Positions 39,720 through 48,126 of a stretch of 55,224 nt of DNA are shown here, in pieces. The translations under genes were made by a program, and so were the position numbers. Each line of letters starts with the position of its first letter. The stretch's first letter is position 1. A model generated the notes under the pieces. It saw only the letters and a list, made by a program, of their open reading frames with translations, ran no database searches and was not told the origin of the DNA. Source of the stretch: Candidatus Woesearchaeota archaeon (GTDB lineage Archaea; Nanobdellota; Nanobdellia; Woesearchaeales; UBA10216); contig JACPTE010000029.1 in assembly GCA_016192945.1 (NCBI GenBank), positions 1 to 55,224 on the forward strand, given 5' to 3'.

Positions 39720-40367
39720 TTAAGCCCAAAACTTCCTGTCAACACCCCTTTTCTTGCAAAGCCTGAACAGGAAGCACTTCCTGCACAATGGCTTCTTCGC
39801 CTGGCAAACAGCCCTGCCGTGAGAAATAATAAGATTGGTGATGTGAGGCCAGTCTTTTCTTGGATATAGATTCATCAGGTCCTGCTCAATCCTGTTCGGG
39901 TCTGTGTTGGATGTAAGCCCGAGCCTGTAAGCAACCCTCTTGACGTGCGTGTCAACAGCAATGCCGCTTATTATTCCATAGGAATTCCATAGAATGATGT
40001 TTGCGGTTTTCCTGCCGACTCCCGGGATGGTGACCAGCTCTTCCATCCTGTTTGGCACTTTGCCGTGAAATTTTTCACGAATCATTTTTGCAGCAGCGAT
40101 AATGTTTTTTGCCTTGTTGTGATAAAAGCCGGTTGAGCGGATGCCGTTTTCAAGCTCCTTGATGTCAGCATCAGCGTAATCACTGACAGACTGGTATTTG
40201 CTGAAAAGGCTTTTTGTAACGAGGTTTACACGGGCATCAGTGCACTGGGCAGAGAGGATTGTTGAGACAAGCATCTCAACAGGAGTGCGGAATTGAAGCG
40301 CAGTGGATGCAGAGGGATAGTTCTTTTTCAGGAGGGATAATGCCTGCCCAGATGATTTTTTTTCCAT
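39720..40367 (-). CDS. nth: Endonuclease III DNA glycosylase/AP lyase
   Basis: The 215-residue protein has helix-hairpin-helix IPGVGRKTANIILWN with catalytic Lys120, catalytic Asp139 in IAVDTHVKRVAYRLG, and the C-terminal Fe-S Cys cluster CQAKKPLCRKCFLFRLC (spacing 6-2-5). Removes oxidised pyrimidines from DNA. Confidence 0.96.
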   Translation of the reverse strand: MEKKSSGQALSLLKKNYPSASTALQFRTPVEMLVSTILSAQCTDARVNLVTKSLFSKYQSVSDYADADIKELENGIRSTGFYHNKAKNIIAAAKMIREKFHGKVPNRMEELVTIPGVGRKTANIILWNSYGIISGIAVDTHVKRVAYRLGLTSNTDPNRIEQDLMNLYPRKDWPHITNLIISHGRAVCQAKKPLCRKCFLFRLCKKRGVDRKFWA

Positions 40368-40432
40368 GAGGATTAGCCAGGCAATCTGCTATTTAAAGCT
40401 TGCCAAACAGAATACTAATCCATATACCCCGC

Positions 40433-40585
40433 TTATGCCCTCAGCTTCTTCGGGCTGTCCAGGTATGAATAGGTGTCGCTGAAGTCAGTCTCAAGCTGGC
40501 ACCACCTGCAGAGATATGGGTTAATAAAGCTGCTCTTTACAATCAGATTCCCGCACCTTGTGCACTTAAGCCTGGTTCCCTTCAT
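40433..40585 (-). CDS. Small zinc-ribbon protein
   Basis: The 50-residue protein has CTRC and CRWC pairs (LKCTRCGNLIVKSSFINPYL then CRWCQ). Function unknown. ATG 40585 is preferred because GAGGGG ends 6 nt before it; in-frame ATGs at 40591 and 40618 lie on or before the ribosome site. A TATA box (TTATAAATAG) about 40622-40632 is shared back-to-back with the acylphosphatase promoter. Confidence 0.7.
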   Translation of the reverse strand: MKGTRLKCTRCGNLIVKSSFINPYLCRWCQLETDFSDTYSYLDSPKKLRA

Positions 40586-40679
40586 TTCCATCCCCTCATG
40601 CCAACATGGGATGCTCACTATTTATAATCTGCCTATATAGAACATATAATTTAAATAATTGCAGGGAAGGCACACCTGC

Positions 40680-40952
40680 ATGAAAAGGGTCAGCATCATC
40701 CTGTCAGGGAAAGTGCAGGGAGTGTTCTTCAGGGACTTTGTCAGAAAAGAGGCTGAGAAGCTTGGGATTGCAGGGTTCGTAAGAAACCTCCAGGACGGCA
40801 CTGTCCAGGTTGTCGGGGAGGGTGACGAGGACAAGCTGAACATTTTCATAAGGGAATGCAAAAGAGGCCCGCTTCTTGCCTTCATAAAAGGCGCTGAAGT
40901 CAAGCTTGAAAAGGCAACAGGCGAGTTTGAGGACTTTAGCATAAGATACTGA
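40680..40952 (+). CDS. acyP: Acylphosphatase
   Basis: The 90-residue protein has signature GKVQGVFFRDFVRKEA with catalytic Arg18, and GFVRNLQDGTVQVVGEG with catalytic Asn36. Hydrolyses acyl-phosphates such as 1,3-bisphosphoglycerate or carbamoyl phosphate. Start at ATG 40680 gives the family N-terminus; TATA-like TTTAAATAATT is about 25 nt upstream. Confidence 0.95.
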   Translation: MKRVSIILSGKVQGVFFRDFVRKEAEKLGIAGFVRNLQDGTVQVVGEGDEDKLNIFIRECKRGPLLAFIKGAEVKLEKATGEFEDFSIRY

Positions 40953-40960
40953 ATCTGTTG

Positions 40961-42034
40961 CTAAAATTCTGTGAGCTTCCTGTCATTGGCAAGATTCACA
41001 ATAGTCGTCTTGCCCTCTGTACCGCCGGCAATCCTCTTAAGCACAACAAACCTGTCCCCCTCAAACCTGTCAATCCTCCTCTGGAAAGTCCTGTAAACAG
41101 CCTTTCCCCCAGCGTCCTGGTATGCCTTGTAAACATCCCCTATCTTCCTGCCAGAGTTCTTCTTTATGATTTCCAGGATAAGCCTGCCCTCATCGTCAAG
41201 CTCAGACTCGTCTTTTATGCTGAAATCATCAAGAGCCTCAATTGAACTGAGAACATGCTCAGTGGTTATCCTCTTGGATGCCTTGCCCTCAGCAGCCAGG
41301 CCAGCCTGCCTCATAAGGAACAGCCCTCTCCTTATGTCATGCATCTCAAAAGCCTTGCCAGCCACCAAACCAAGTGCATCATCAGCCCATACCCCCTGGG
41401 AGAAGGCATGCTCCATCCTCTGCATGATAATCCCTTTTGTCTCTTCAAGACTGTAAGGCCTGAATTCCAATGGCTCTGGCATCAGCCTGCTCCTTATCCT
41501 TGAGTCAAGCGATGAAAGCCATCCCTTGTCGTTGGCTATAGCTATTACAGCCTTCCTGTAAACCTCCTCAAGGATGCTGTACAGGAAATCATAATCCTGG
41601 AGCTTGTCAATCTCGTCAAAAACGAAAACAGCAGATTTCTTGTTTATTATCTGCCTTGCAACCAGGAAAAGCTCATCAGAGCGCTTGTTCTGGGTGAACT
41701 TGTAGCCAACAGCATCGCACAGCTCAAGGAAAACCTTGAAGCTGGTGTTATGCTGCCAGCAGTTTATGTAGATTGGCAGGATATCATCAGTCTGCTCCTC
41801 AAGCTCATTAAGCACGTGCCTAACCGCAACAGTCTTCCCAATGCCCGGCTGGCCGAAAATAAACATGTTCCTGCCATTCCTCTGCTGGAACAAGGGCCTT
41901 ATGCAGCTGGCTACATTATGCTGCTCTGACTCGCGGTAAGGCACAAGCTTTGGCACAAATGAGTAGTCAAGCGCAATCTCATTCCTGAAAAGGCTCTCAT
42001 CAGCCCCCAAAACATCCCGAAAAAGAGACATCAT
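40961..42034 (-). CDS. cdc6: Orc1/Cdc6 replication initiator
   Basis: The 357-residue AAA+ protein has Walker A GQPGIGKT (61-68), Walker B VFVFDEIDKL (DEID 140-143), sensor IAIANDKGWLSSLDSRIRSR, then a C-terminal winged helix (ILEIIKKNSGRKIGDVYKAY). Binds and opens origins. TATA (CTATATAAAAT) about 25 nt before the ATG pair. The intergenic spaces on both sides are short (8 and 52 bp) and show no clear ORB repeats, so the origin itself is not identified here. Confidence 0.93.
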   Translation of the reverse strand: MMSLFRDVLGADESLFRNEIALDYSFVPKLVPYRESEQHNVASCIRPLFQQRNGRNMFIFGQPGIGKTVAVRHVLNELEEQTDDILPIYINCWQHNTSFKVFLELCDAVGYKFTQNKRSDELFLVARQIINKKSAVFVFDEIDKLQDYDFLYSILEEVYRKAVIAIANDKGWLSSLDSRIRSRLMPEPLEFRPYSLEETKGIIMQRMEHAFSQGVWADDALGLVAGKAFEMHDIRRGLFLMRQAGLAAEGKASKRITTEHVLSSIEALDDFSIKDESELDDEGRLILEIIKKNSGRKIGDVYKAYQDAGGKAVYRTFQRRIDRFEGDRFVVLKRIAGGTEGKTTIVNLANDRKLTEF

Positions 42035-42086
42035 GGAAATTAAGCAGAGTTATTTTATATAGTTTTCCACAAAAAGAACCAGAAAA

Positions 42087-43379
42087 CTAAGGATTTTTTG
42101 CCTTTCCAATGACCTTCACTCCCTTCATGTAAGGCACCAGAGCAGCCGGGACTTTTATTGAGCCATCCTTGTTCTGGCAGTTTTCAACAATAGCCCTTAA
42201 TGTCCTTGAAGTGGCAACAGCAGTGCTGTTAAGCGTGTGAACGTATTCCTTTTCATCGCTGCCTTTCTTCCTGTACCTTATGTTCATTGAAACTGACTGG
42301 TAACTGGTGCAGTTGCTGCAGCTTACCACTTCCCGGTACGCCTGCTCCCTCGGGAACCACGCCTCAATGTCATACTTCTTTGCAGCAACGCTCCCAATGT
42401 CGCCAGCGCATATGCTTACAACCCTGTATGGAATCTTCAGCTTTTGGAATATTGACTCCGCGTTCTTCAGGAGATCCTCAAAAATCCTCCACGAGTCAGA
42501 GGGCCTGCAGAAAACAAACTGCTCAACCTTGTTGAACTGGTGCACCCTGAATAATCCCCTTGTATCAACACCATGGCTTCCAATCTCGCGCCTGAAGCAG
42601 CTGCTGAACCCTGCCAGCCTGACAGGAAGCTCAAACTCGTCCAGGACCTCACCAGAATACATAGCGGCAATGGGATGCTCTGAAGTTGCTATCAGGTAAG
42701 AATCCTCTCCATCAATCTTATACATCACGTTTTCAAAATCCTGCAATGCAGTTACGCCCTCATAAACAGACCTGCCCATGATAAGCGGGGGCTCTACTGG
42801 CGTGAAGCCCTTGCCTGAAAGGAAATCAATAGCATAATTAACAAGGGCAAGCTCAAGCTTAAGCAGGTCGCCCTTCAGGAAGTAAAACCCTGAGCCGCTA
42901 ATCTTTGCAGCCCTCTTGAAGTCAGCCAAACCGAGCTCCTCCAGAAGCTCCCCATGAGGCTTCAGCTCAAACCCGGGCTTCCTTACTGCGCCCCACCTCT
43001 TAACCTCAACATTGCCCCTTTCGTCAGCACCTTCCGGAACAGACTCGTGCAGGACATTAGGAAGCCGCATAAGGATGTAGGAAACCCTTTCCTGAAGCTC
43101 CACAAGCCTTTTCTCAGAATCCCTTATCTTCCCAGGAAGCTCCTTTGCCTCACCTACCTTCCCAGAAATGTCCAAGCCCTCCTTTTTGAGCTCGTTTATT
43201 TCCCTGGTTATTATGTTCCTCCTGTTGCGGAGCCTGTCAACCTCTGCCTTAAGCTCCCAATACTGCCTGCTCTTCTCCACCACCTCGCCAACCAGCGGAA
43301 CCTTGCCCTCGTCGTTGCGCTTCTTCAAGTCCCCCCTTACAGCCTCCTGGTTTTCCCTGATGAACCTGATGTCAAGCAT
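42087..43379 (-). CDS. serS: Seryl-tRNA synthetase
   Basis: The 430-residue class II synthetase has an N-terminal coiled-coil tRNA-binding arm (about 30-105, LRNRRNIITREINELKKEGL), motif 2 FRREIGSHGVDTRGLFRVHQ and motif 3 NSTAVATSRTLRAIVENCQN. It is of the common (bacterial-type) SerRS form, not the rare methanogen form. An AT-rich TATA region (ATATTTATATG) is upstream. Confidence 0.97.
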   Translation of the reverse strand: MLDIRFIRENQEAVRGDLKKRNDEGKVPLVGEVVEKSRQYWELKAEVDRLRNRRNIITREINELKKEGLDISGKVGEAKELPGKIRDSEKRLVELQERVSYILMRLPNVLHESVPEGADERGNVEVKRWGAVRKPGFELKPHGELLEELGLADFKRAAKISGSGFYFLKGDLLKLELALVNYAIDFLSGKGFTPVEPPLIMGRSVYEGVTALQDFENVMYKIDGEDSYLIATSEHPIAAMYSGEVLDEFELPVRLAGFSSCFRREIGSHGVDTRGLFRVHQFNKVEQFVFCRPSDSWRIFEDLLKNAESIFQKLKIPYRVVSICAGDIGSVAAKKYDIEAWFPREQAYREVVSCSNCTSYQSVSMNIRYRKKGSDEKEYVHTLNSTAVATSRTLRAIVENCQNKDGSIKVPAALVPYMKGVKVIGKAKNP

Positions 43380-43538
43380 AAGCAGCAGTGCTGAATTTTG
43401 GTTTAAAAATGTTTCTTCAATTTTTCATATAAATATATTCGTATCCAGAACTACTTTCATCCTCTATCCCTCTTAATGGCACTTTTAATTTTACAGTAGT
43501 CGTATGCCTATGAATTCCAGAAATTTGAGAGACAGCTT

Positions 43539-43724
43539 TTGGCAATAACAGACAGCGTAGAAATGATGAAAGGCATAAGGCTTCATGTAAACTCGCTGAC
43601 AAATGCGATAAAGGCGCTTCAGGGAAATGACAGGAACGAGGCAATTAACAGCCTGGAAAAGGCAAAGCTATCACTCCAGGCAATAATTGAGACGCTAAAG
43701 ACCATTGAGGAAAAGGCAGCCTAA
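43539..43724 (+). CDS. Small helical hypothetical protein
   Basis: The 61-residue helical product has HVNSLTNAIKALQGNDRNEA then INSLEKAKLSLQAIIETLKT. The annotated start is TTG; the frame stays protein-like upstream (YEFQKFERQLL) back to a TAG near 43498, but has no ATG or GTG there, so the true start is unclear. Its end overlaps the convergent PINA gene by 4 nt. No family recognised. Confidence 0.5.
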   Translation: MAITDSVEMMKGIRLHVNSLTNAIKALQGNDRNEAINSLEKAKLSLQAIIETLKTIEEKAA

Positions 43725-45550
43725 GCAAGAACAATCTTAAGTTGCTCCCCACCATTCACTGCATCAGCAATCAGCTTGCCAATCTTGTTCTTCATGCTGA
43801 TTTTTACAATGCCGTCCTTCCCTACATTTGCAGTCATAAGGTAATCGCCGTCAACAAAAATGTTGACGTTCTTGTTGGCGAAAATCCTGTCAGCCTTGAG
43901 GATTACGTGCTTCTTGCTGAACTGGGAGTCAAATGAAATTTGCCTTTCCTCCCCTGACTCCCGCTTCTTTTCAAGGGGCTGGATGTCAATGGAAATGCCA
44001 AGCTTCTTCTCTATCTGCTCAATAGTCTTGCCCTGCTTTCCAATAACCCTCCCGATTTCCTCCTCAGGAATGTAAACAACAGCCTTGTGCTCGGACACCA
44101 AGTCAACCTTTGAATTGCCCACGTAATTCCTGAACTCAGCCTGCACAGACTTCTCAGCAAGGGCCTTTCCAGGAGTCTTTTCTGCACCCCTGACAGGAAT
44201 GACAACAGTCTCCTCTCCATAGCTGTAAAGCTCATACTCAAGCCTTTTAGTCTCAAAATCATACACCACAACAACAGGCCTTGCAAGGTCTGCCTCAGCC
44301 ATTCCCTCAGGAACCTTCACAGTCATGTTCAGGCTCAGGACCTTCCCCACGAATCCGTCCTTGATGAAAATGACCGTGTCAATAACCTGCGGGATGACGC
44401 CCAGCTCAATCCTGCCAACAAACCGCTGGATGGCGTCAATAGGATTGGTGGCGTGAACAACACCCGCCAGCCCGATGCCTGAAAGCCTCAGGTCAGCGAA
44501 CAGCTTGAAATCATCAGTGTTGCGCATCTCGTCAAAAACAGTGTAATCAGGCCTTGAAAGAAGCAGGATGTCATGGATTTCCTGCGAATCGCCATGGCTT
44601 ATCGCATACTGGGTTATGTTCTCAGGCAGAATCAGGTCACGGGGGGCCTCTATGGTCTTTACAATCTTGCTCTTTGAGGCGTAATACTCTGCAAGGGCCT
44701 GTGCAAAAGTGCTTTTCCCATGCCCAGGGGCGCCTGCAATAAGGATGCCCTCTGCCTGGACTGATATGCGCTCCATGAGCTTTTCAGAAAGCCTGTAGTC
44801 CTCAATAGACATCTTCTTAACAGGCCTTACAGCAGTGATTTCCCAGCCATCGCTGAAAGGAGGCTTGGTAATCACAATCCTGAAACTGCCTAATTGCACA
44901 ATAGTGCTTCCAGGCCTTTCAATCTCAATAAAGCCGTCCCTGCTGTAACCGGCGGTCTCTATAATTTCGCGGCTGATATCCTGAATCTCATCCCTTGACA
45001 GGGGCTTCTCGCCCACCTGGACAAACTTCCAATTCCCGGGCGCGCCCTTCTTGGCAAACGGGAGAACATTCTCGCGAAGGTGCACGCTCATTGTTGCGCT
45101 GTCAAAATAAGGCTCAAGCTTAAGCCTCCTCACAACCTTCTCAATGTGGAAAAAAATAGTCCTGATGCCCTTGGCTGTTGCAACCCTGTTCTGCACCTTG
45201 TCAGCTGTGAAAAGAACCCCGTCAACCTCATATGCCAGCTCCCTTATCATGGAATCAATCTCGCCAAGGCTCGCATACCTTATCTCAGCAGGCTTCGGCT
45301 TTGCCCCGGAAAACTCAAGCTTGAAGCCGTTCTTCTGTGAAAGCTCCCGAATCCTCACAAGCTCATCCAGCCCCAGAAAGCCAACGGCCTTGTTAAGGTT
45401 GGTCTGGTGCTCAAGCTCAGAAACAACAGCCTCATGGATGATGACAGCCTCAGGGGCAAACTCCCCCTCACGAATCTTCCTGCTGACCAGCCCCTCAATA
45501 ATAACAGAAGTGTCAGGCACAAGCTTCTCAATTTTTTCTGCAGTTTTCAT
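43721..45550 (-). CDS. PINA-type PIN-KH ATPase
   Basis: The 609-residue protein has a PIN domain (1-140; Asp13, Glu45, Asp117 region FTADK), a PilT/VirB11-like ATPase with Walker A GAPGHGKS (273-280), acidic VFDEMRNTDD and GVVHATNPIDAIQRFVGR, and C-terminal KH domain IPEEEIGRVIGKQGKTIEQI. In Sulfolobus the homologous PINA drives Holliday-junction branch migration with Hjc. It is not a pilus motor despite the PilT-like core. Confidence 0.92.
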   Translation of the reverse strand: MKTAEKIEKLVPDTSVIIEGLVSRKIREGEFAPEAVIIHEAVVSELEHQTNLNKAVGFLGLDELVRIRELSQKNGFKLEFSGAKPKPAEIRYASLGEIDSMIRELAYEVDGVLFTADKVQNRVATAKGIRTIFFHIEKVVRRLKLEPYFDSATMSVHLRENVLPFAKKGAPGNWKFVQVGEKPLSRDEIQDISREIIETAGYSRDGFIEIERPGSTIVQLGSFRIVITKPPFSDGWEITAVRPVKKMSIEDYRLSEKLMERISVQAEGILIAGAPGHGKSTFAQALAEYYASKSKIVKTIEAPRDLILPENITQYAISHGDSQEIHDILLLSRPDYTVFDEMRNTDDFKLFADLRLSGIGLAGVVHATNPIDAIQRFVGRIELGVIPQVIDTVIFIKDGFVGKVLSLNMTVKVPEGMAEADLARPVVVVYDFETKRLEYELYSYGEETVVIPVRGAEKTPGKALAEKSVQAEFRNYVGNSKVDLVSEHKAVVYIPEEEIGRVIGKQGKTIEQIEKKLGISIDIQPLEKKRESGEERQISFDSQFSKKHVILKADRIFANKNVNIFVDGDYLMTANVGKDGIVKISMKNKIGKLIADAVNGGEQLKIVLA

Positions 45551-45698
45551 TGAACAAGTAAAATCTGGAGATGTATTTAAAAGGTTTTCTTTAAACCCAA
45601 TTCCACAAGTTCTCTTACCAGTGGTTTTTTACAAGAAAATTTTATAAATGGATTGAATGTCCAGTTGTCTCAACTCTACAAGAGTTTGAGTCTTTAAT

Positions 45699-45794
45699 GC
45701 CCCAGTAGCTTAGACATGCCATTAAGCATGGAGCAACAGGTAGAGCGTGCGGCTGTTAACCGCAAGGTCGGCAGTTCGAGTCTGCCCTGGGGCG
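45699..45794 (+). tRNA. tRNA-Asn (GUU) with a D-loop intron
   Basis: Acceptor GCCCCAG (45699-45705) with CTGGGGC (45787-45793), discriminator G. Anticodon stem TGCGG/CCGCA with loop CTGTTAA (GTT). The T arm is GGCAG/CTGCC. D stem GCTT (45708-45711) and GAGC, but the D-loop holds a 23-nt insertion at 45714-45736. Removal gives D-loop AGCAGGTA, a normal length. The anticodon loop has no intron. Confidence 0.93.
45714..45736 (+). other. Noncanonical tRNA-Asn D-loop intron
   Basis: BHB-like: central helix GCTT (45708-45711, D stem) with GAGC (45731-45734, intron), bulges AGA (45712-45714) and AAC (45735-45737), inner helix CATGC/GCATG with CATTAA loop. The outer helix is weak. Intron GAGC mimics the D-stem 3' strand. 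Confidence 0.7.
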
Positions 45795-45846
45795 TGTTTT
45801 CTTTTCAAAAAGCTTTTTAAACAAAAACCTTGACACCAGGCCTATT

Positions 45847-45949
45847 GGGCCCGTAGCATAGCCTGGTTGGTGCGCCCGACTGATAATCGGGTGGTCCTGT
45901 GTTCAAAGAGGCTAGGCTTTAGCCTGCCCTGAAAGTCACAGCGGGCCCA
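45847..45949 (+). tRNA. tRNA-Ile (GAU) with a T-loop intron
   Basis: Acceptor GGGCCCG (45847-45853) with CGGGCCC (45942-45948), discriminator A. Anticodon stem CCCGA/TCGGG, loop CTGATAA (GAT). T stem CTGTG/CACAG encloses a 28-nt insertion; after excision the T-loop is TTCAAAT, the exact 7-nt consensus form. Lies 53 bp after tRNA-Asn. Confidence 0.94.
45908..45935 (+). other. Noncanonical tRNA-Ile T-loop intron
   Basis: Strong BHB: outer helix CTGTG/CACAG (the T stem), central TTCA (45902-45905) with TGAA (45930-45933), bulges AAG and AGT, inner imperfect helix AGGCTAGGC/GCCTGCCCT. Cuts after the second bulge bases give a 28-nt intron (position about 59/60). Confidence 0.82.
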
Positions 45950-46011
45950 TTATATAATGTCAGACATAAATAACCCACAGATTTTTTAATGCATCAAATA
46001 AACCTGCATGC

Positions 46012-46545
46012 ATGAGCCTTGTTGAGCTTGTCAATCTTTATGCCGCCCCATTAATCCACCCGGAGCTGTGGAAGCCAAATGATACTTACCACAGCGTAGC
46101 TGGCATATACCTTGAGAACCTGTGGTCAATGGGAATAAGAGCGCTGATTTTTGATGTTGATGGGACACTGATGCCATATCACTCATATGTTGTCCCGAAG
46201 GAGATAACGAAAAAGCTTCGCCAAGCCGATGAGCTGGGTTTCCGCATGTGCGCTGTTACAAATACTTCAAGCACTGAAAGAGTAAATTCACTTGAGGCCA
46301 TCTTTTCAATGAATGTCTTCATGGCAAATCCCGGAAAACCACACACCAATTCCTTCACACCAGCCCTTGATTTTCTTCATCCACTGGAGCCATTCCAGAT
46401 TGCAGTGGTTGGCGACAGGAAGTGGACTGACATTTATGGAGGGAAGCTGATAGGAGCATACACAATCCTTATATCTCCCGGAGAATACACCCAAGACCCA
46501 ATCCATATAAGGGCAATAAAACTTGTTGAGGGCATCATAAGCTAG
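46012..46545 (+). CDS. HAD-family phosphatase (YqeG-like)
   Basis: The 177-residue protein has motif I LIFDVDGTLMPY (Asp48, Asp50), motif II VTNTSS, Lys in NPGKPHT and motif III VVGDRKWTDIYGG. It resembles the YqeG/HAD-IIIA group (phosphatidylglycerophosphate phosphatase-like). Immediately upstream of the helicase fragment, 1 bp apart, so co-transcribed. TATA-like TTTTTTAATG about 25 nt before. Confidence 0.87.
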   Translation: MSLVELVNLYAAPLIHPELWKPNDTYHSVAGIYLENLWSMGIRALIFDVDGTLMPYHSYVVPKEITKKLRQADELGFRMCAVTNTSSTERVNSLEAIFSMNVFMANPGKPHTNSFTPALDFLHPLEPFQIAVVGDRKWTDIYGGKLIGAYTILISPGEYTQDPIHIRAIKLVEGIIS

Positions 46546-46546
46546 A

Positions 46547-48100
46547 ATGGAACGAATAAAAATCCAGCAGCCAACATCCAACGAGACAACAAACATAGCG
46601 CTGGACACCATAAGCTCAGGAAAGCAGGCGCTAATCTTCCTCGGGACAAAGCCAAGCGCTGAAAAGGCTGCAGAGGAGATATCAAAAAAAGCCAGGGCAG
46701 GCAGCCCGGAGCTGGAAAAGCTGTCGCTTGAACTCCTGCACTCACTAAGCAGGCCCACGAAGCAGTGCGAACGGCTTGCTTATTGCATAAAGAAAGGCAT
46801 AGCATTCCACCACAGCGGGCTTACACATGAGCAAAGAACTGCCATAGAGAACTCATTCAGGAGCGGGCTTATAAGGATAATCTGCTGCACCCCGACTCTT
46901 GCCTCAGGGTTAGATCTTCCAGCTTACAGGGCAATAATCAGGGATTTGAAAAGATACGGCAGGACAGGAATGAACTGGATACCGGTGCTTGAGTACCTTC
47001 AGATGTCAGGGCGCGCAGGAAGGCCTAAGTTTGACACTGAAGGCCAGGCAATCGCCGTAGCATCCACAGAGCCTGAAAAAAAGCAGATATACGAGAGATA
47101 CGTGCTCGGGCAGCCAGAGGATATATACTCAAAGCTTGCAGTAGAGCCTGCATTGAGGACTTATATCCTGTCCTTGATATCAACAAGGTTCGTTACAACA
47201 ATGACAGAAATCAACGAATTTTTCTCAAGGACATTCTGGGCGCACCAATACAAGGACACTGCCAAGCTGAAACAAATATTATTGAAGATGCTTGGGCTGC
47301 TGGCAGAATGGGGATTCATAAACGAGAAAGAGGAATTCACATCAGCCAGCGAGCTTGATAATGAAAACAGGATAGTGCCTACAATTACCGGAAGGAGAGT
47401 CGCAGAGCTTTACCTTGACCCGCTCACAGCACACCACATCATAACCTGCATGCAAAAGGCAGGGAAAGCGACAGAGGCATTCCCCTACCTTATCATGATA
47501 TCATCATGCCTTGAAATGAGGCCCCTGCTAAGGGTTGCTGCGAGGGATTATGAAGCAGTGCAGGAAACCCTCCTCCATGCAGAGGGCAAATTATTGCAGG
47601 AAGAGCCATCAATGTACGAGGAGGAGCATGAGGAATTCATCAATGCCGTGAAGACAGCAATGTTCCTGAATGAATGGATGGATGAAAAGGACGAGGAATA
47701 CCTGCTTCAAAAATACAATGTAAGGCCTGGCGAGATACACGCAAAGCTGAACATAGCAGACTGGCTGGTTTACTCATCCATGGAGCTTGGAAGGCTGCTT
47801 CAACTAACAAGCCAGTCCAGGGAGCTTGGCAGGATAAGGGTAAGAATAAAGCACGGAGTGAAGGAAGAGCTTCTTCCCCTGCTGAAACTAAAGGGAATAG
47901 GGCGGGTGAGGGCAAGAAAACTTTTCAATAGTGGGATAACAGACATAGGGGCTGTGAAAAAGGCAGACACTGCTGCATTAGCCATTATAATCGGGCCGGC
48001 AATTGCAGCAGACATAAAAGGGCAGGTCGGTCAGGAGGATAAAACAGAACAGCTGAAGCTTGATAATGGAACTATAATATCAGACAAAAATAAACAATAA
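46547..48100 (+). CDS. Hel308-like helicase lacking the first RecA domain
   Basis: The 517-residue protein starts exactly at the second RecA domain: QALIFLGTKPSAEKAAEEIS (motif IV), FHHSGLTHEQRTAIENSFRS then TLASGLDLPAYRAIIRDLKR (motif V), YLQMSGRAGRPKFDTEGQAI (motif VI), winged helix, ratchet domain, and HhH tail LKGIGRVRARKLFNSGITDI. Motifs I (Walker A) and II (DExH) are missing and not encoded nearby; the HAD gene sits in their place. It may be a split gene whose N-half is elsewhere, or a decayed helicase kept as a DNA-binding protein. The frame is intact with no stops. Confidence 0.85.
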   Translation: MERIKIQQPTSNETTNIALDTISSGKQALIFLGTKPSAEKAAEEISKKARAGSPELEKLSLELLHSLSRPTKQCERLAYCIKKGIAFHHSGLTHEQRTAIENSFRSGLIRIICCTPTLASGLDLPAYRAIIRDLKRYGRTGMNWIPVLEYLQMSGRAGRPKFDTEGQAIAVASTEPEKKQIYERYVLGQPEDIYSKLAVEPALRTYILSLISTRFVTTMTEINEFFSRTFWAHQYKDTAKLKQILLKMLGLLAEWGFINEKEEFTSASELDNENRIVPTITGRRVAELYLDPLTAHHIITCMQKAGKATEAFPYLIMISSCLEMRPLLRVAARDYEAVQETLLHAEGKLLQEEPSMYEEEHEEFINAVKTAMFLNEWMDEKDEEYLLQKYNVRPGEIHAKLNIADWLVYSSMELGRLLQLTSQSRELGRIRVRIKHGVKEELLPLLKLKGIGRVRARKLFNSGITDIGAVKKADTAALAIIIGPAIAADIKGQVGQEDKTEQLKLDNGTIISDKNKQ

Positions 48101-48126
48101 TATTTGTGCCTTCTTCCAGCCACTTG

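Noticed and set aside
42035-42086. Replication origin beside cdc6
   Set aside because: Only about 50 bp of AT-rich promoter sequence and no ORB-type inverted repeats could be seen.
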